Shown here in pieces: positions 24,201-35,082 of a stretch of 64,000 nucleotides of DNA (positions are counted from its first letter, which is position 1; every line of letters begins with the position of its first letter). The position numbers were made by a program, and so were the translations under genes. The DNA is from Euptelea pleiosperma. Taxonomy: Eukaryota; Streptophyta; Magnoliopsida; Ranunculales; Eupteleaceae. Where the stretch lies: NCBI GenBank assembly GCA_035048495.1, contig CM068544.1:15122138-15186137 (forward strand), written 5' to 3'. The notes beneath the pieces are model-generated. The model searched no databases. It saw nothing but the letters and a program-made list of their open reading frames with translations, and was not told where the DNA came from.

Positions 24201-27200
24201 TTGATTGTGGCTATATGTTATCTGCCATGTGTTGATGCCATGGTTCAAAGGTGTAGGTCTGTTTCGGTTGGTGAAACCATAGTGACCATATGCTATGGTG
24301 AAACCAACTTCTGGAATCCTATAGCAAAACCAAAACGAGACGGGCAAAACGTTTCGGTTGGGGCTGTAACTTTGAACATGGTTGAGCTGAATCATGATGA
24401 TGGAAAGATTAATGTAATGATTTCAGAATAATTGTGACATGTAATTTTTTTCTAGTTGATTTCAAGTTCAAATTGTGTTCGAGTGTAGCCTTGGCTTCTG
24501 ATGTTGTGGTGCTCAGCATGATACATGAAGTCTTAGTGAGGGTATATTATGGTTTGATAGCTTATGAGTGTGTTTTTATGCTTGTTTTATCATTTCTTAA
24601 ACTTGTCTTTTTAGCTACCTATGCCGTTGCCTTATTTGTGTGCTCGTCAAATCTTGAACTATAAAGTCATGGACTGTAGATTCCACAATATTTCCATCAT
24701 TTCTGCATTATTTCCCTTATTTCCACAAAAAATGTATTATTACTACATTGGTCGAAATATTTTCATTATGCTGATCGAATAAACCTCGAAATCAAAATTT
24801 ATTTTCTTCATAGTAATAGATACACTATGGTTCAAAGTATTGTTCTATCTTCAAATGTCTCAGCCTAAACGTGTCATTTGAGTGTGTTACTGGTACAATA
24901 TATAGGGGTATGTCTGGTCATACTCTGAAATTGGTTTAGTTCATTAAACATTGATAATGGCTGAAAGTAATATAATTTTTATAGTTGGAAGCTTTCATCA
25001 ACATCATATTTTTGGCTTTACTAAGCATTGAAAATACATATCTTTGATTTTTTGCATATCCAAATGTATGGTTGTTTTTTCGTTCTATCTCGGTCGATAC
25101 ATCTTATTCCATTAGATTACCAAGACACGTGAACGAGACTGAGACTTTAAACCTTGAATATAATAATATATATGGAAGGAAATGATTTTATTCTCATCCG
25201 GAGGCGTTAGGCGAGGCACTAGGATGGACTACAACATTAGGTGTAAGCCTTAAAGATGGAGCATAAGCCTCACGAGCACACCTTTTTAAATGAATAGTAA
25301 AATAATAAGTAAAATTAATAATAGGTTAAATTGAATTAGAAAAGAGAAACTTAAAAAAATTATTGAAAGAAAGAACGTTGATCCAACTTATATGGTGGGA
25401 AAGAGATGTTTTTATTACTAGAATCGCTTATTATCATGTAACTAAGTGTTAAGTGAGTAAAAAAAGTAGATAAATTGAATTAAGTTAAGGCTATCTAAAA
25501 CTGCTACAAGGTAACAAGTGGAAGATTATGTAAAAGAAATAATGCAGATTCTGACTGTCTGGTATTTTTCCCTCGACCCCTTTGGAAATGGAAATATTTT
25601 GCAAAATATTTCGCGAAGTAATTTAATACCTTGAGGATGGTTTTGCTGAAATTGTGGTAGCACTAGTTGGCACTAGGAGCAAGGTGATGTTAGGAAGTGC
25701 AAGCAGGAATGACACGCTGGTAAATTTGCTGCAACTGACTATTATACATGAGAGAAAAGAAGACTAGAAGATAACTGTATACTTGAGGTTCTTGAAGAAC
25801 ATTCTTGGACAGAGAAGATAGCCATTCTTGGATGAAAAAGAGAGGGAACTACCCTTGATGATAAGGGGAGAAGTGTTCTGACCTAACAAATTGAGGTTTC
25901 CTTCATGTAGCATTTCTTTAAGTGTGGATGTCATGGAGGTACTTGTAAATGGAGCTTTCTGTAGATCATTAAGGTCCAGAACTGGCTAACATATAATTGG
26001 AAGGTTTTATGTATGGTGAGGACTGTGGTTAAACTTGGAGGATGGTTAACCTATTGGATATTCTTTGCTTGGGCGATGACTGCAAGTGGGGTGAACAAAA
26101 AGGGAGAAAAACATGACGAACAGAGAAATCTGGAGTAACGTTATTCTCTCCCTTTAAGCAAGTTTGGGGTTTAAATTGATCAAATTATCAATAGATATAG
26201 GAAACAATACCTGCATGTATTCTGTTAGCAAAGGGTGTGTTCCCGTGCATGTGTTGTGCTGACCCGACGACCCGTTGGTATATATAGTTGTTTCGCCTTT
26301 CCCCAACAGGTCGATCTTTTGCGGTAAATGGTTGTTTAATGTGGTATCAGAGCCTTAAGGCCTGGGAGGTCGCGGGTTTAAGTCTCCAGCAGAGTGTGTT
26401 CCCGCTGAAGGGGCTTGTTAGCGGAGGGTGTGTTCCCGCACACGTGTTGTGTTGGCCCGACGACCCCTTGGTATACATAGTTATTTCATCCTTACCCAAC
26501 AGGTCGATCTTTTGGGGTAAATGGTTGTTTAACATATTCCATCTTCCATGAATCTGCAACAGAATTATTTGCATTTTTTTGGAGTTGTTTCTTAAATACT
26601 CGCAACTTTTGAAAAGCATCCATTACCTGAACAGCATCAGTTCTATAGGTCATACTTTAATATCCTTGGGTTGTAAGAGGACAGGTACTCAGCCTGGTTG
26701 AGATATATGCCATGACTGTGACATCAGACCATGATTGCAGTAGAAGATCACTTGCTACCTGGTTAGTCTGGCTGGTTTGGTCCAACAATCGCCTTTGTCC
26801 TGCTGGACATGAATCTCATGTTTGTAACATCAAAGCAAAGGGTTCAATCCCCACTTACCCATAACATAATTAATCGCATTTGTCTGTGCCTTGTGTGAAG
26901 CCACAATCGTAATAGCATTCCTCATTCTTGGCAAAACCCAGTGCAAGCAAAATTCCCCGTTTCAAATATTATTCAGTTACTCCTTGCAATTCCTCCGGAG
27001 TTAAATATTTGCATCGCCATATCTGTGCCTGTTTGGATCACCATTTTTCTCAAAAGTTATTTTGCTTTGTAAAAATTCTGGAAAGACTTTTTTTTTTTTG
27101 GAAAATGCCTTGTAAACTGACCATTTGGATCGTCAGTTCGTCACTAATGCATATTGTCTTTTTCCTTCTCTTTGTTGGCACCACCCTGATCAATGAGAGG

Positions 27201-28751
27201 GTAGTGGTGGAGTAGAGTTTCGTTGTTCATTCTGTTCATCAACCTTGCAAAATGACAAAAGTCTCTTTTTGACTTCCAAAAAATGACTGCTCTTTTTTTT
27301 ACAGAAAAGAAGAAGAAGAGACCCTTGGCCTGAAAAAGTCCTTTTATGAAATAAATACTTTTTGAACAAAGGGTTAACCAGACAAACTCTTCTTTTGGAA
27401 ACATCCTTATTGTGCTAGAAAGGAGCTTCATGGTATGACCTAATATTTTTAGCTATAAATAGAGTTTCTTAAAATAATTTTAATGAACAGTATCATAGTA
27501 TTGAATAGAAGCAACTTTCTCTAACAATAATTTAATTAATAAAGGCAGTCTATTTTAATAGGTAATGGTTTTGGATATGTATCCGCAATTAGTATGTAGA
27601 AGAGAAGTATGGTTTAAATAGAAAACCTGTACGAAGAGGGCTTGTTTAGATAGAAATTTAAGAAAGCAAATGGTTGTTCTAAATAATTGGTTGGTAAGGG
27701 TTTGCCTAATAGTTGTGATAAGGCTTATGATGATGATGACGATGATGATTATGTTTGGTTTGCCTAATAAAGCACCAAATCATACCATAAATCGTGATTT
27801 ATCTGCAATTGCACCAATTATGTGTTTATTGCATTCTCTGTCAAATTTGATATGGTTGACCAATTACCAGTGACTATTCGGCTCTCCAGCCAAAACTTAT
27901 CTGAGGAATGCTTCTATGGCTATAACCTACCTATTTAACCTTTGCGGGAATCGGACATGTTTTTATTTTGATAAGGGGAATCAGATTTATGCTTGTTCAC
28001 AAGTCCAATTGATTGTTGCATACTTGAATGTATATTCTTCCCTTCAATTTCCTATTGGAGAACTCAAAGAACTATTCTGATAGTGTGAGGTTAACTACCA
28101 CACTAATGGCCTTCTTGTAATCAAAAGCCCATATTGTTGAGCAGAACTTGTACGCAATGATTGAAACACCAAAGTTTAGGTTAAGTTTGTAGAATCCATC
28201 TCCCCTTATAGTGGCTACAATTCTAGTGCGTCATGGTCTCCTTTACTTTGAGCTGCTTTTAGGAGACTCTCAACTCATCTGTCAAGAAGTGCCACTGGAA
28301 CATAAACCTTTATGATCTTTACGTTTGAGTTGCTTTTAGGATAAACTCTTAACTTATCAAGTTCCCATGGAACACAAACCTTTTCTATCAACTTTTATCA
28401 CCCAATTGATGAGCAAAACCTCATTGAGTAGTTTATATAAAATTTCATTCATTCCAGCCAAATGCTCTATTTATTTTTTACTCCTTGAGTTTTGCAGATT
28501 GTGTGAAAGCTGAGCCCATAATATACAAGAAGCTGGAAGCATCATCTGCTGATGTGGCACTACTGAGAGCATTCGTTGGAGACAGACCAACATGGAGGAA
28601 TCCACACCACCCGTGGAGGGTCGACTCCAGGTTCAAGCTCAAGGGAGTGCCAACACTTGTCCGCTGGGAGAATGAGGCGATCAATGGTCGTCTTGAAGAC
28701 TACGAAGCCCACCTTGAGGACAAAATCAACACCCTAATCACTGGGAACTAA
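18225..28751 (+). CDS. Thioredoxin-like protein Clot (two exons: 18225-18369, 28498-28751)
   Basis: The protein is 132 aa, close to the length I know for plant Clot proteins. Exon 1 encodes MPLTMVDATISSFDQVFEKF and continues to LFLADKDPSTSLSWCP. It ends one base into an Asp codon at a GT donor (18370). Exon 2 starts after TTTTGCAG at 28498, completes the codon and gives the active-site motif WCPDC (residues 46-50). It continues through RAFVGDRPTWRNPHHPWR and RFKLKGVPTLVRW to a TAA at 28749. Clot is a small cytosolic thioredoxin-fold protein (TRP14-like) thought to reduce disulfides. WCPDC and the cis-proline-like GVPTL region are intact. The start at 18225 is preferred because upstream frame sequence is CT-repeat leader. 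The 10,128-bp intron is filled with LINE, LTR, foldback and TRIM sequence. Splice phases match exactly, so I consider it a functional gene. Confidence 0.9.
18610..18973 (+). mobile_element. LTR remnant ending in a primer-binding site (Clot intron)
   Basis: TGGTATCAGAGCC at about 18961-18973 is the copia/TRIM primer-binding site complementary to initiator methionine tRNA. The upstream few hundred bases would be the LTR, but its left end and a second LTR are not visible. No gag follows. Confidence 0.5.
19136..19490 (+). mobile_element. 5'-truncated LINE with poly(A) tail and target duplication (Clot intron)
   Basis: Encodes the last part of a non-LTR reverse transcriptase ORF (MLPFAVCWGLWKERNLRMF, then a tryptophan-rich end), followed by a 3' UTR and a tail of about 13 A to 19490. 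Flanks TGTATGGATGGAATG (19121-19135) and TGTATGAATGGAATG (19491-19505) match at 14 of 15 bases, as expected for target-primed insertion. Only about 355 bp were inserted. The strand is the same as the Clot gene. Confidence 0.82.
19506..20175 (+). other. Unassigned coding-like remnant and a 60-bp direct repeat
   Basis: The frame at 19563-19751 encodes a charged, coiled-coil-like segment (KLRDSLEKLHDMYTRQLEQH) followed, after a stop, by an acidic stretch. I do not recognise the family; retroelement gag or leader is possible. At 20058-20175 a segment containing CTCAAGGAAGATTTCTC and TCTATTCTCTCTT occurs twice in tandem. Confidence 0.4.
20180..21045 (+). pseudogene. LINE reverse transcriptase C-terminal fragment with zf-RVT domain (Clot intron)
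   Basis: Encodes SWSFGFRRNLNDW, then LWFWSRDGLFSIRSFYKALY, then WGSRIPSKIAFFTWTTSLDKIL. A zinc-binding-like C-x2-C region with H-x4-C follows (CLMCKYCGELVNHLLLYC), then PREVWNSFF. A stop at about 20683 interrupts it, and the frame resumes with ILPFAVCWGL. This is the typical zf-RVT and terminal portion of plant L1-type LINE ORF2. The N-terminal endonuclease and RT palm are absent, and no poly(A) tail is seen. Confidence 0.75.
21046..22139. other. Clot intron, no feature recognised
   Basis: AT-rich intronic sequence between two LINE fragments. No coding, LTR or hairpin signal that I can support. Confidence 0.4.
22140..23514 (+). pseudogene. LINE ORF2 C-terminal half with poly(A) tail (Clot intron)
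   Basis: From about 22195 the frames encode the end of the RT thumb (IERIIRNFLWDDSEDHHKLH, LVSWSRICKARKEGGLGV with a stop). The long segment LLDKWVWRFGIERNSLWRSV to KVRFWEDKWCGDLPL follows, then zf-RVT (CLHDEEMTDHLLIHC) and LIPFAICWEVWKERNHRIF. A frameshift lies near 22805 and stops near 22308 and 23272. The 3' end carries about 10 A after a TTTTACCGATAA sequence (to 23514). It is clearly 5' truncated. It is the longest LINE copy in the Clot intron, on the same strand as the gene. Confidence 0.8.
24238..24382. repeat. Small foldback repeat with CCATGGTTCAAAG ends (Clot intron)
   Basis: CCATGGTTCAAAG at 24238-24250 faces its near-inverse CTTTGAACATGG at 24370-24381. GTTTCGGTTGGTGAAACC-like motifs lie inside. 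The same ATGGTTCAAAG end is found at 24834, 36172 and 36544, so this is a dispersed family. Confidence 0.6.
24530..24830. repeat. Dispersed repeat also present at 60245-60445
   Basis: Both copies contain GATAGCTTATGAG, then TTTTTATGCTTGTTTTATCAT, AAACTT and, further on, ACAATATTTCCAT, GGTC(G/A)AAATATT and ACCTCGAAA. They are in the same orientation and diverged by substitutions and small indels. No coding potential; the class is unknown. Confidence 0.65.
26223..26534 (+). mobile_element. Complete TRIM retrotransposon (312 bp) with 5-bp target duplication
   Basis: Two 119-bp direct LTRs (26223-26341 and 26416-26534) begin TGTTAGC and the second ends TTTAACA. The 74-bp internal region starts with the primer-binding site TGGTATCAGAGCC (26342-26354) and ends with a purine tract GAAGGGGCT. 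Both sides carry TATTC (26218-26222 and 26535-26539). There is no coding region, so it must be mobilised in trans. It sits in the Clot intron in sense orientation. The first LTR ends TG instead of CA. Confidence 0.92.
26540..28497. other. 3' part of the Clot intron, no further element defined
   Basis: Contains a low-complexity GATGATGATGACGATGATG stretch near 27730 and poly(T) runs. Two short direct segments near 28250-28400 (CTTTTAGGA...CTCTCAACTCATC and its relative) hint at a small duplication. Acceptor TTTTGCAG precedes Clot exon 2. Confidence 0.4.
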
Positions 28752-28925
28752 GTTTGATTTATTAGTGTTTCATCCCCTTCTCGTAGATTTACTTTTCAAC
28801 TGCTGTTATCTTTTAGGGGGTGATTCAAAGCTCGGTATAATTTTCAAACCTGTTTTCTTTCTGCAGTTTATTTCTGTTTTTAATCTTCGAGACAATTTGG
28901 TCAATTGCCACATTGCCAACCTTTT

Positions 28926-29045
28926 TTGAATACCGATAACTACAGGTAAACAAAGATCAGTGCCAGTTAGTACTTGCTTCTTTTTTCTTTTTTGAATACC
29001 GATAACTACAGATAAACAAAGATCAGTGCCAGATAGTACTTGCTT
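28926..29045. repeat. 64-bp tandem duplication downstream of Clot
   Basis: TTTGAATACCGATAACTACA to TTAGTACTTGCTTC occurs at 28926-28981 and again at 28991-29045 with three or four differences. It lies about 180 bp beyond the Clot stop codon, probably in or near the 3' UTR. Confidence 0.8.
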
Positions 29046-29352
29046 CCTTTTTATGCAAAATTAGTACTTGCTTCACCAACTTATAAAAATTCTCTCCAAG
29101 TAATGCAAATTGCTTGTTAACAGTAGAGGTAATTGTGGATTTGTAGACATAAATACCAGTTGGTGAACCTTGTGGACAAGTTAAAAAGCAGAAAAGATAG
29201 TTGTCCCCTATATTCTAGGTTGACTAACAGGTGTCAGCTAATGCAGATACGCCAATGCCCTAAGCTGATACCATGTTGATCCTTTCTTAATATTTCTGAG
29301 ATATTGATATTGTGTGTGCGTATATTTGAGATATTCAGCAGGCCAAACAGGT

Positions 29353-30667
29353 TCAAGCAGCGAACATTTCCACCTTCATGCATTGGGAGCACAGAATGAT
29401 GTGTGTGCTAATCTTGAAGATATTGAGGCTTAAATTGACTTGCAAAGAACCTTCTTGAGTTGGCCATTTATATGCGACTCTTAAATAAATGTTGGACTGT
29501 TGGAGGAATAACTTGGGCTCTGGCCCACCTTTGAGATTGTCCGGATTGACACAGTACAAGAGTTTTTACTTCTAGAAAACCTAAGCAAAGCGTGGAGATG
29601 ACCAGGTGTAGGTCTTCTACCTTTTGGACTTTGTTGCGGAGCTTATGCTTCACTACCCTCTTTGACACTTCTAGAGGTTTGCCGTGTATAACTTCTATAA
29701 TGTGAGCTCTGGGTGGCCTTTCCTCATTCTGTATCGAGGCTACTGCTGGCTGAAGCAGGTCTGTCATTTTAGGCAGGGCTGGATTCTTTGGGTCTCTGAC
29801 AAACCGTCTGAGGTGGCCCTTCTCCACAAGATCATGCACGTGGTATTTAAGGCTCCTACAATCTGAAGTGAAATGACTGCAGTCATTGTGATAAGCACAG
29901 AATTTGCTCTTGTTGCGAAGGTGATCATTCTAGAATTCCATAGAAAATGGACGTTGGAAGTACGGCTTGCCTTTTATATAGTGGAGAACCTGCTCTAGGA
30001 TGGTGTTTAGAGGAGGAAAGTCTCGAGGTATCTTCGGAGGTCGGTCTACCTCGGGATCAGACCTTGGTTTTTTTCCAACGAATTCCTTCCTTTTGAATTT
30101 GTCTAAAGGAGGTTTCCTGTTTCCTTCTAGGATGTTTTGGGGTTTCAGTGCCCTACTCATGGTATCATCTCCCCGGTTGGCGTACTTCTCTGCCGTACAA
30201 TAAGATCTTCGACACTCTTGGGTCAAGACTTAGTCAGAGACTCATAACTTACAGCTTTGCCGTAGGGCTTTTCGGAAGGCAATGACTGCTGATCTGTCAT
30301 CACAGTTTTCAACTTGTAACATCTCTGCTTTGAATCTCTTGAGAAAATCCCAAATGGATTCTCCTTCCACATTCCTCAGGTTGAAGAGAGCGTCAGCATC
30401 TTCTACTCTTGTTGCAGGACTAATGGTCGGTAAAGAGTTTGTCCAGATCTGGAAAGCTATTGATTGTGGGAATTGATGGAACCAAATAAGTGCCTCGAAG
30501 ACCGGAGTGAAATAATTTGCACATGAGGGAGTCGTCTTTCTCCCACAGGGCCATGAATGCTCGATTGAGTCATTAGTCCCATTGTAGGATGAGAACCTAG
30601 GTATTGTGAATTTCTTTGGAGCCTGTGTTTTGGAATCGTGTGAAACACACACAGCTATGAGAGCCAT
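29353..30667 (-). pseudogene. Ty3-gypsy gag remnant
   Basis: On the - strand, frames encode FTIPRFSSYNGTNDSIEHSW (30660-30550), then IWFHQFPQSIAFQIW and a DFLKRFKAEMLQVENCDD block (to 30242). This is the retrotransposon gag core: a W(Y/F)xxLP-like segment and an F..RF..E block. A second frame (30226-29930) carries basic RKEFVGKKPRSDPEVDRPPK and FPPLNTILEQVLHYIKGK. A third (29839-29468) has HDLVEKGHLRRFVRD. Stops and frame changes separate the three. A primer-binding-like site and LTR lie upstream (31150-31517), so this is the 5' part of one element. No protease or RT is seen to the left of 29353, where it is truncated. Confidence 0.75.
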
Positions 30668-31149
30668 CCTGTTAGTGGGCTTCTAGTTACCGACGGTCAT
30701 GATCTTGCCCATCTCTTCCTTGTGCTTCCTCATGATAACAACTCTCTCTTTGTGAGACAGTCCATGGATATTAGCCGTTGAGTCGACCATCACATGCTCA
30801 TAATGAGCCGGGAGAATGGAGTCATCTCGATCAACATGAGAGTTCTGAGGGCGCACAATTTACGAAGCGCCTGGCTTAGGAACATCATGGACAAAGTCAG
30901 CTGCATTGTTAGCATTTGGTACCATCAAACGAATCTGCTGGGGAGATTTTCTTCTCCAGGATGTGTCGGAGACACCGTTCTTCTTCCAAGCTTCCGTTGC
31001 GCATTTCTTCTACTCTCCTAGCTCTTGAGATCTTTGATGCCCTTTAGAAGGCCTTGAAGACCGTTGTGTCCGCTCCAGTCAGACAAGTTTTCTCCCTGTT
31101 CAATCTTTGTTTGAACCATGATGTGTAATATGCAGCTGATGTTCCCACT

Positions 31150-31517
31150 GACGGTGCCAAAAAGATGTGGGAAAAATTTCTCTTCACCGAACAATCCTTG
31201 AGATTTGGTCTCAGCATAAAGAAAGGTTTGTAAGTCTTAGAAATAGATGTTATTGAATCAACAAAGATTGGATGGATCACACGTACATTTGTCGGTGATC
31301 GACCTATATTTATAGGTTGTTGGAGAAGTCTACCTTTAAAAGGACATGGAATCTAATGCAGACTTTCTATTTGTGGGATTGGAGTCCCGGAAAGTCTCTA
31401 TTCCCGTCAACCAGTAAGAGATAGTTTCTCTCTTTGGGTCCACTTAGGATTGGGAGGCTTCCTATTCTTATCAATGACGGATTAGGATAGTCTCCATTTT
31501 TCATACGTCTTCTACCT
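31150..31517 (-). mobile_element. Ty3-gypsy 5' LTR and primer-binding site
   Basis: On the - strand, the sequence TTTTTGGCACCGTCAGTGGG (complement of about 31141-31161) resembles the gypsy primer-binding and leader junction seen in plant Tat/Athila-type elements. The LTR would extend to about 31517, with a TATAAATATAGG promoter-like motif (complement near 31303-31314). The gag remnant follows on the same strand. The LTR outer edge is disturbed by the insertion at 31518. Confidence 0.6.
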
Positions 31518-32334
31518 TGTTAGCAATTCGTAATATGGCAAAAAGTCGATATGGGAAAAATTTGAGTTTTATTCGATTTTGGGTTTCAAAAATCCGGTCA
31601 AATATTCGGTCAAAAATTCACTAAACGTCAAATATGCGGCATACGGTTTATACGTGTTTTATATGTTCTATTTAAAAATTCGAAAACCAAAAATTCAGTA
31701 TATTTTGAAAGAGAATCAATATATTTAATAATATAACTACCACATAGTCCAATGTATTATAGTTAATAGAAATTCGGTACATGCTGAAAGGGAGTCAATA
31801 TACTACTTGAGGTTGAGTCAACTAATAAGCACGTTTTGTTCTAATTACTTTTTATCTTTAGCTAAATAAAACATAGGGGCTAGAATATAAGGAGGAAATA
31901 AGTGATAGTTAAGGGATTTTGAGTTGTATAAATAGGACTAGAATATAAGGGGGAAAATATATTTACCTTCACGGGGTCAATGGGTGATCAAAAAGGCCCA
32001 TGGCCTAGGTTAACGGCATCTATTGCACTTAGGATGGGCGATCTCTTAAGATCTATCTAAGTGGTAGAGGCTTAAGATCTATACAAGTGGTAGAGTAATT
32101 GTATGTTATTTTTTCTTGGACTAAACAACGGTTCTGGCTCGTTGTTTTAAAAACAACAACGGTTTTGGCCCGTTGTTTTTTTGAAACGAATTTTTCAAAC
32201 GTTCTTATAAACGCGTTCAATTCGTTTGAACTTGAAAAAAACCGAATTTTTCCGAATTATTCAAATATTCGGACGAATAAAATTTTTCTTGAAAAAAACG
32301 TAAAATTCGCGAATTAATCGGATGATTGCTAACA
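31518..32334. mobile_element. Short-TIR DNA transposon, possibly hAT-like
   Basis: TGTTAGCAATT at 31518-31528 is mirrored by GATTGCTAACA at 32324-32334, giving terminal inverted repeats of about 11 bp. The interior has many CGAATTATTCGG-like motifs and a CAACGG..TTGGC.CGTTGTTTT inverted pair (32140-32180). Flanking bases do not show a clean 8-bp duplication, so superfamily assignment is tentative. No transposase frame is present. It sits at the edge of the gypsy LTR. Confidence 0.5.
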
Positions 32335-32499
32335 GGGTTCTGGACTAGACTCCCTACTGCTTTCTTGGTGATCGACTGGAATTACTAGCAAGTGGCCTTC
32401 TGTTTGGGAAAGGCTTCATACTGACTCAAGGTTCCCGCCATGCATGGTGTCTCTACCTTAAGGCCATTAAGGCGATCCTCTAAGGCCCCCAGCCCTACA

Positions 32500-32780
32500 T
32501 AGCACATTTTGTTTTGGGCCCACTAACCACATGGATGTTTAGCCCACGCCCCTTGTTGGATAAACAAACCAAAATTCAAGCTGATTGGTTATCTCTAGCC
32601 ATATATTTAAGTACTTTTTTAGGATTGGTTCTAGCCGTTGGATTGACGCATGTTTTTTTGCGTAGTAAATACAACGGCTAGAAATCATCAATCAAGCTGA
32701 TTTTTAATGTGTTAATCCTCCAATAGCTGGACTGAACATCCATGCGGTAGTTGGCGCAAAAAATGATCTATACGGTTCAA
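32500..32780. mobile_element. Partial MITE with the shared core
   Basis: GCCCACTAACCACATGGATG, AACCAAAATTCAAGCTGATTGG and, on the opposite arm, AATCAAGCTGATTTTTAATG with CATCCATGCGGTAG. The arms pair around a TTGGTTCTAGCCGTTGGATT centre. No terminal inverted repeat or target duplication recognised. Confidence 0.6.
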
Positions 32781-33029
32781 TTTACTTAAAGTGTGTGCTA
32801 TTAAAGTTTGTAGTGACACTTGTACGGTTGAGATTATTGTTTTTCGTAATACAAATCATAATTTTAAAACCCAGAAACGACTCCACCTTCCTGGACGTAA
32901 AGAGAAGTAAGACAGGGAGGGGGAGAAGACCAAACAACATCAGCATCCAAAGCTGACGTGTACGGTTGATATCCACACATTTCGTAGAAAGAAAAAACCA
33001 AAAACCTGATTTTCACCTCAAAAAGGTGA

Positions 33030-33330
33030 TGGCAGCAGTTGGTATAGATTTCGCTCAGAGTTCCATGTGGCCCACTTTAACGTTTTGCCCACACCTTGGT
33101 AGACCTACACATTTGAAAATCAGCGTGGATGATGATTTCTAACCATTTGATTTGAACACTTGAACAGGCCAATGGGTTGGTTCCACTTTCTTGATGAAAA
33201 AAGTGCTCCAATCCAATGTCTAGAAATCACCAATCCACCAAGGTGTGGGCCAAACATTCATTGAGTTAATAAAACTGGAAAAAGTAGGCCACGTGGCATT
33301 TTGAGGGATTTCTGTATCATAAATGTTTTT
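33030..33330. mobile_element. Partial MITE with the shared core
   Basis: Contains CCATGTGGCCCACTTTAACG, GAAAATCAGCGTGGATGATG, and the opposing TCCACCAAGGTGTGGGCCAAA with AAGTAGGCCACGTGGCATTT. It resembles family C (TTGAGGGATTTCTGTATCA near the right end) but the left terminus is diverged. Confidence 0.6.
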
Positions 33331-33739
33331 CAAAAAAATAGAAAAATAAAAATCAAGAATAGTCTCTTTTGCTTCAATAAGCTCTCATGGTGCAATAATT
33401 TTTTTTTTTTTTTTTTTTAAATTTCTTGATAAACAAAGTGGTCCCCGAAGATATTTTTGTAGGCAAGAGTAAGTAATTAGTAGTTAGTGGGTGAAGGCGG
33501 GTTTTGAACTTAGGTCGTCGTATTAACACTCACAAACTTGATTTATGCAGCACGAGGACCCCTTTTGCCATCGGCTAGGGTTTCGGTGAAATCACTCCAC
33601 CGAAAGAATCATTCTTTCATTCCAAGCATATCGCCCAGTAAAATTCTAAAAATCACTCCCGAAATGTAAATCAATTTCATTAATCAAAATTATCTATACG
33701 AAAATTAATAATCTTACATCAATATTTATAAAATAATTT

Positions 33740-34455
33740 ACGAAAAATTTTTTAAACAAAAATTAATTTTATACTATTTATTAAAAAAAAAAAAAAAAAA
33801 AAACAGATAGAATTTTTTGAAAATTGATAAAAAAAAAAAAGTAACTAAACGCACTTTGAAAGGGCGTCTCTTCCATGATAAAAAATTAAGGCTTAAAAAT
33901 GGCATCTATCAGGTTCAGACTCCCTTTAAAAGGGCATTTGTCAGGCCCATGTCTAACAAGGAGTAAAACTTCTGTCACAAGACAACACAATGTGACAGAA
34001 GCCAGTACACAATATGAGCCACGTGGCACACTCTTAGTGGACGCTGACCGAATGAAAGTTTGGCCAGTCCCTTGGTGGACCTGCAAACCAAAAATCAGTC
34101 TGATTAGTGACTTACAACCTTCAGATCTTTGCACTCAAATAACACTCAACAATGTCCAAATTCCTACGGTTAAAATCAACCCATGAAAATAACTTCAATC
34201 CAACGTTAGAAACCACTGATAAGGTTTATTTTTGGTGTGTAGATCCACCTAGTGATTGGCCACTAACAGCATGCCACATGGCTCATATTTGAAAGGGCAT
34301 ACAGACACCCTTCGTTTGCCAGGCTAAATTTTATTACGGAAGAGATGCCCTTTCAAAGAGCGTTTAGTTACTTTTTTTTTTTACAAATTTTCAAAAATTC
34401 AATCTGTTTTTATAAATAGCTTAAAATTATTTTTTGTTTAAAAAATTTTCCGAAT
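33740..34455. mobile_element. Long hairpin element hosting a nested family B MITE
   Basis: Outer arms pair over about 190 bp. On the left are TTTTTTAAACAAAAATTAAT, a poly(A), CAGATAGAATTTTTTGAAAA, GTAACTAAACGC, then TTTGAAAGGGCGTCTCTTCC. The right arm carries the inverse order (GGAAGAGATGCCCTTTCAAA, GCGTTTAGTTAC, and so on to 34455). In the middle, from about 33958 (GGAGTAAAACTTCTGTCACA) to about 34290, lies a family B MITE whose right end is lost. No coding capacity. Confidence 0.75.
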
Positions 34456-35082
34456 AATTTAACCTATCTTTCCAACTTCTAATCAAATTAAAAGACCTCG
34501 CCACGAGTATATCAAAATCTGATTAAAAAGAAGATAATAATTCTAATTAAAATAAAATTAATTCTAATTAATCTTACGGGTTGGCTCTCTTCACACGTAA
34601 CTCGATCTGCAAGCAACTGGCATTTTTATAGTGGTCCATGCATTTTTGTTGACAACTTCACGTGGATCTTGACGGGCTTTGTATTTTTTTGTTGAATTTG
34701 TACCATCTCGATAAACGTGTGCCAAACATAGCGTAGTGAAAATATAGAAATTCTCTAAAAATAAGATAATTAGGAACCTTACGACGGTCATGACCATAGT
34801 TGTCGTTTTTTCTAAAACGACATCTAGGTTTTACACACCAAACCCGTCCAAAATTTTATGGGAAATTTTAGTTGCACCCCACAAAATGTGAGAGCACCCG
34901 AAATCGTTTCTTTTTACCCATTTTTTATTTTTTTTAATTACCGTAATGCCCTTTTAAATTAGGGTATTTTCTTTAGAAAGTATTTTACGCACCCAATCTA
35001 TTCTTCACATCTCCTTTGTAGTTTTCGTCTGCGAAAGATTCTCGCCGGCGACGACCACTTCCCGTTGGTGATCCGGTACGAT

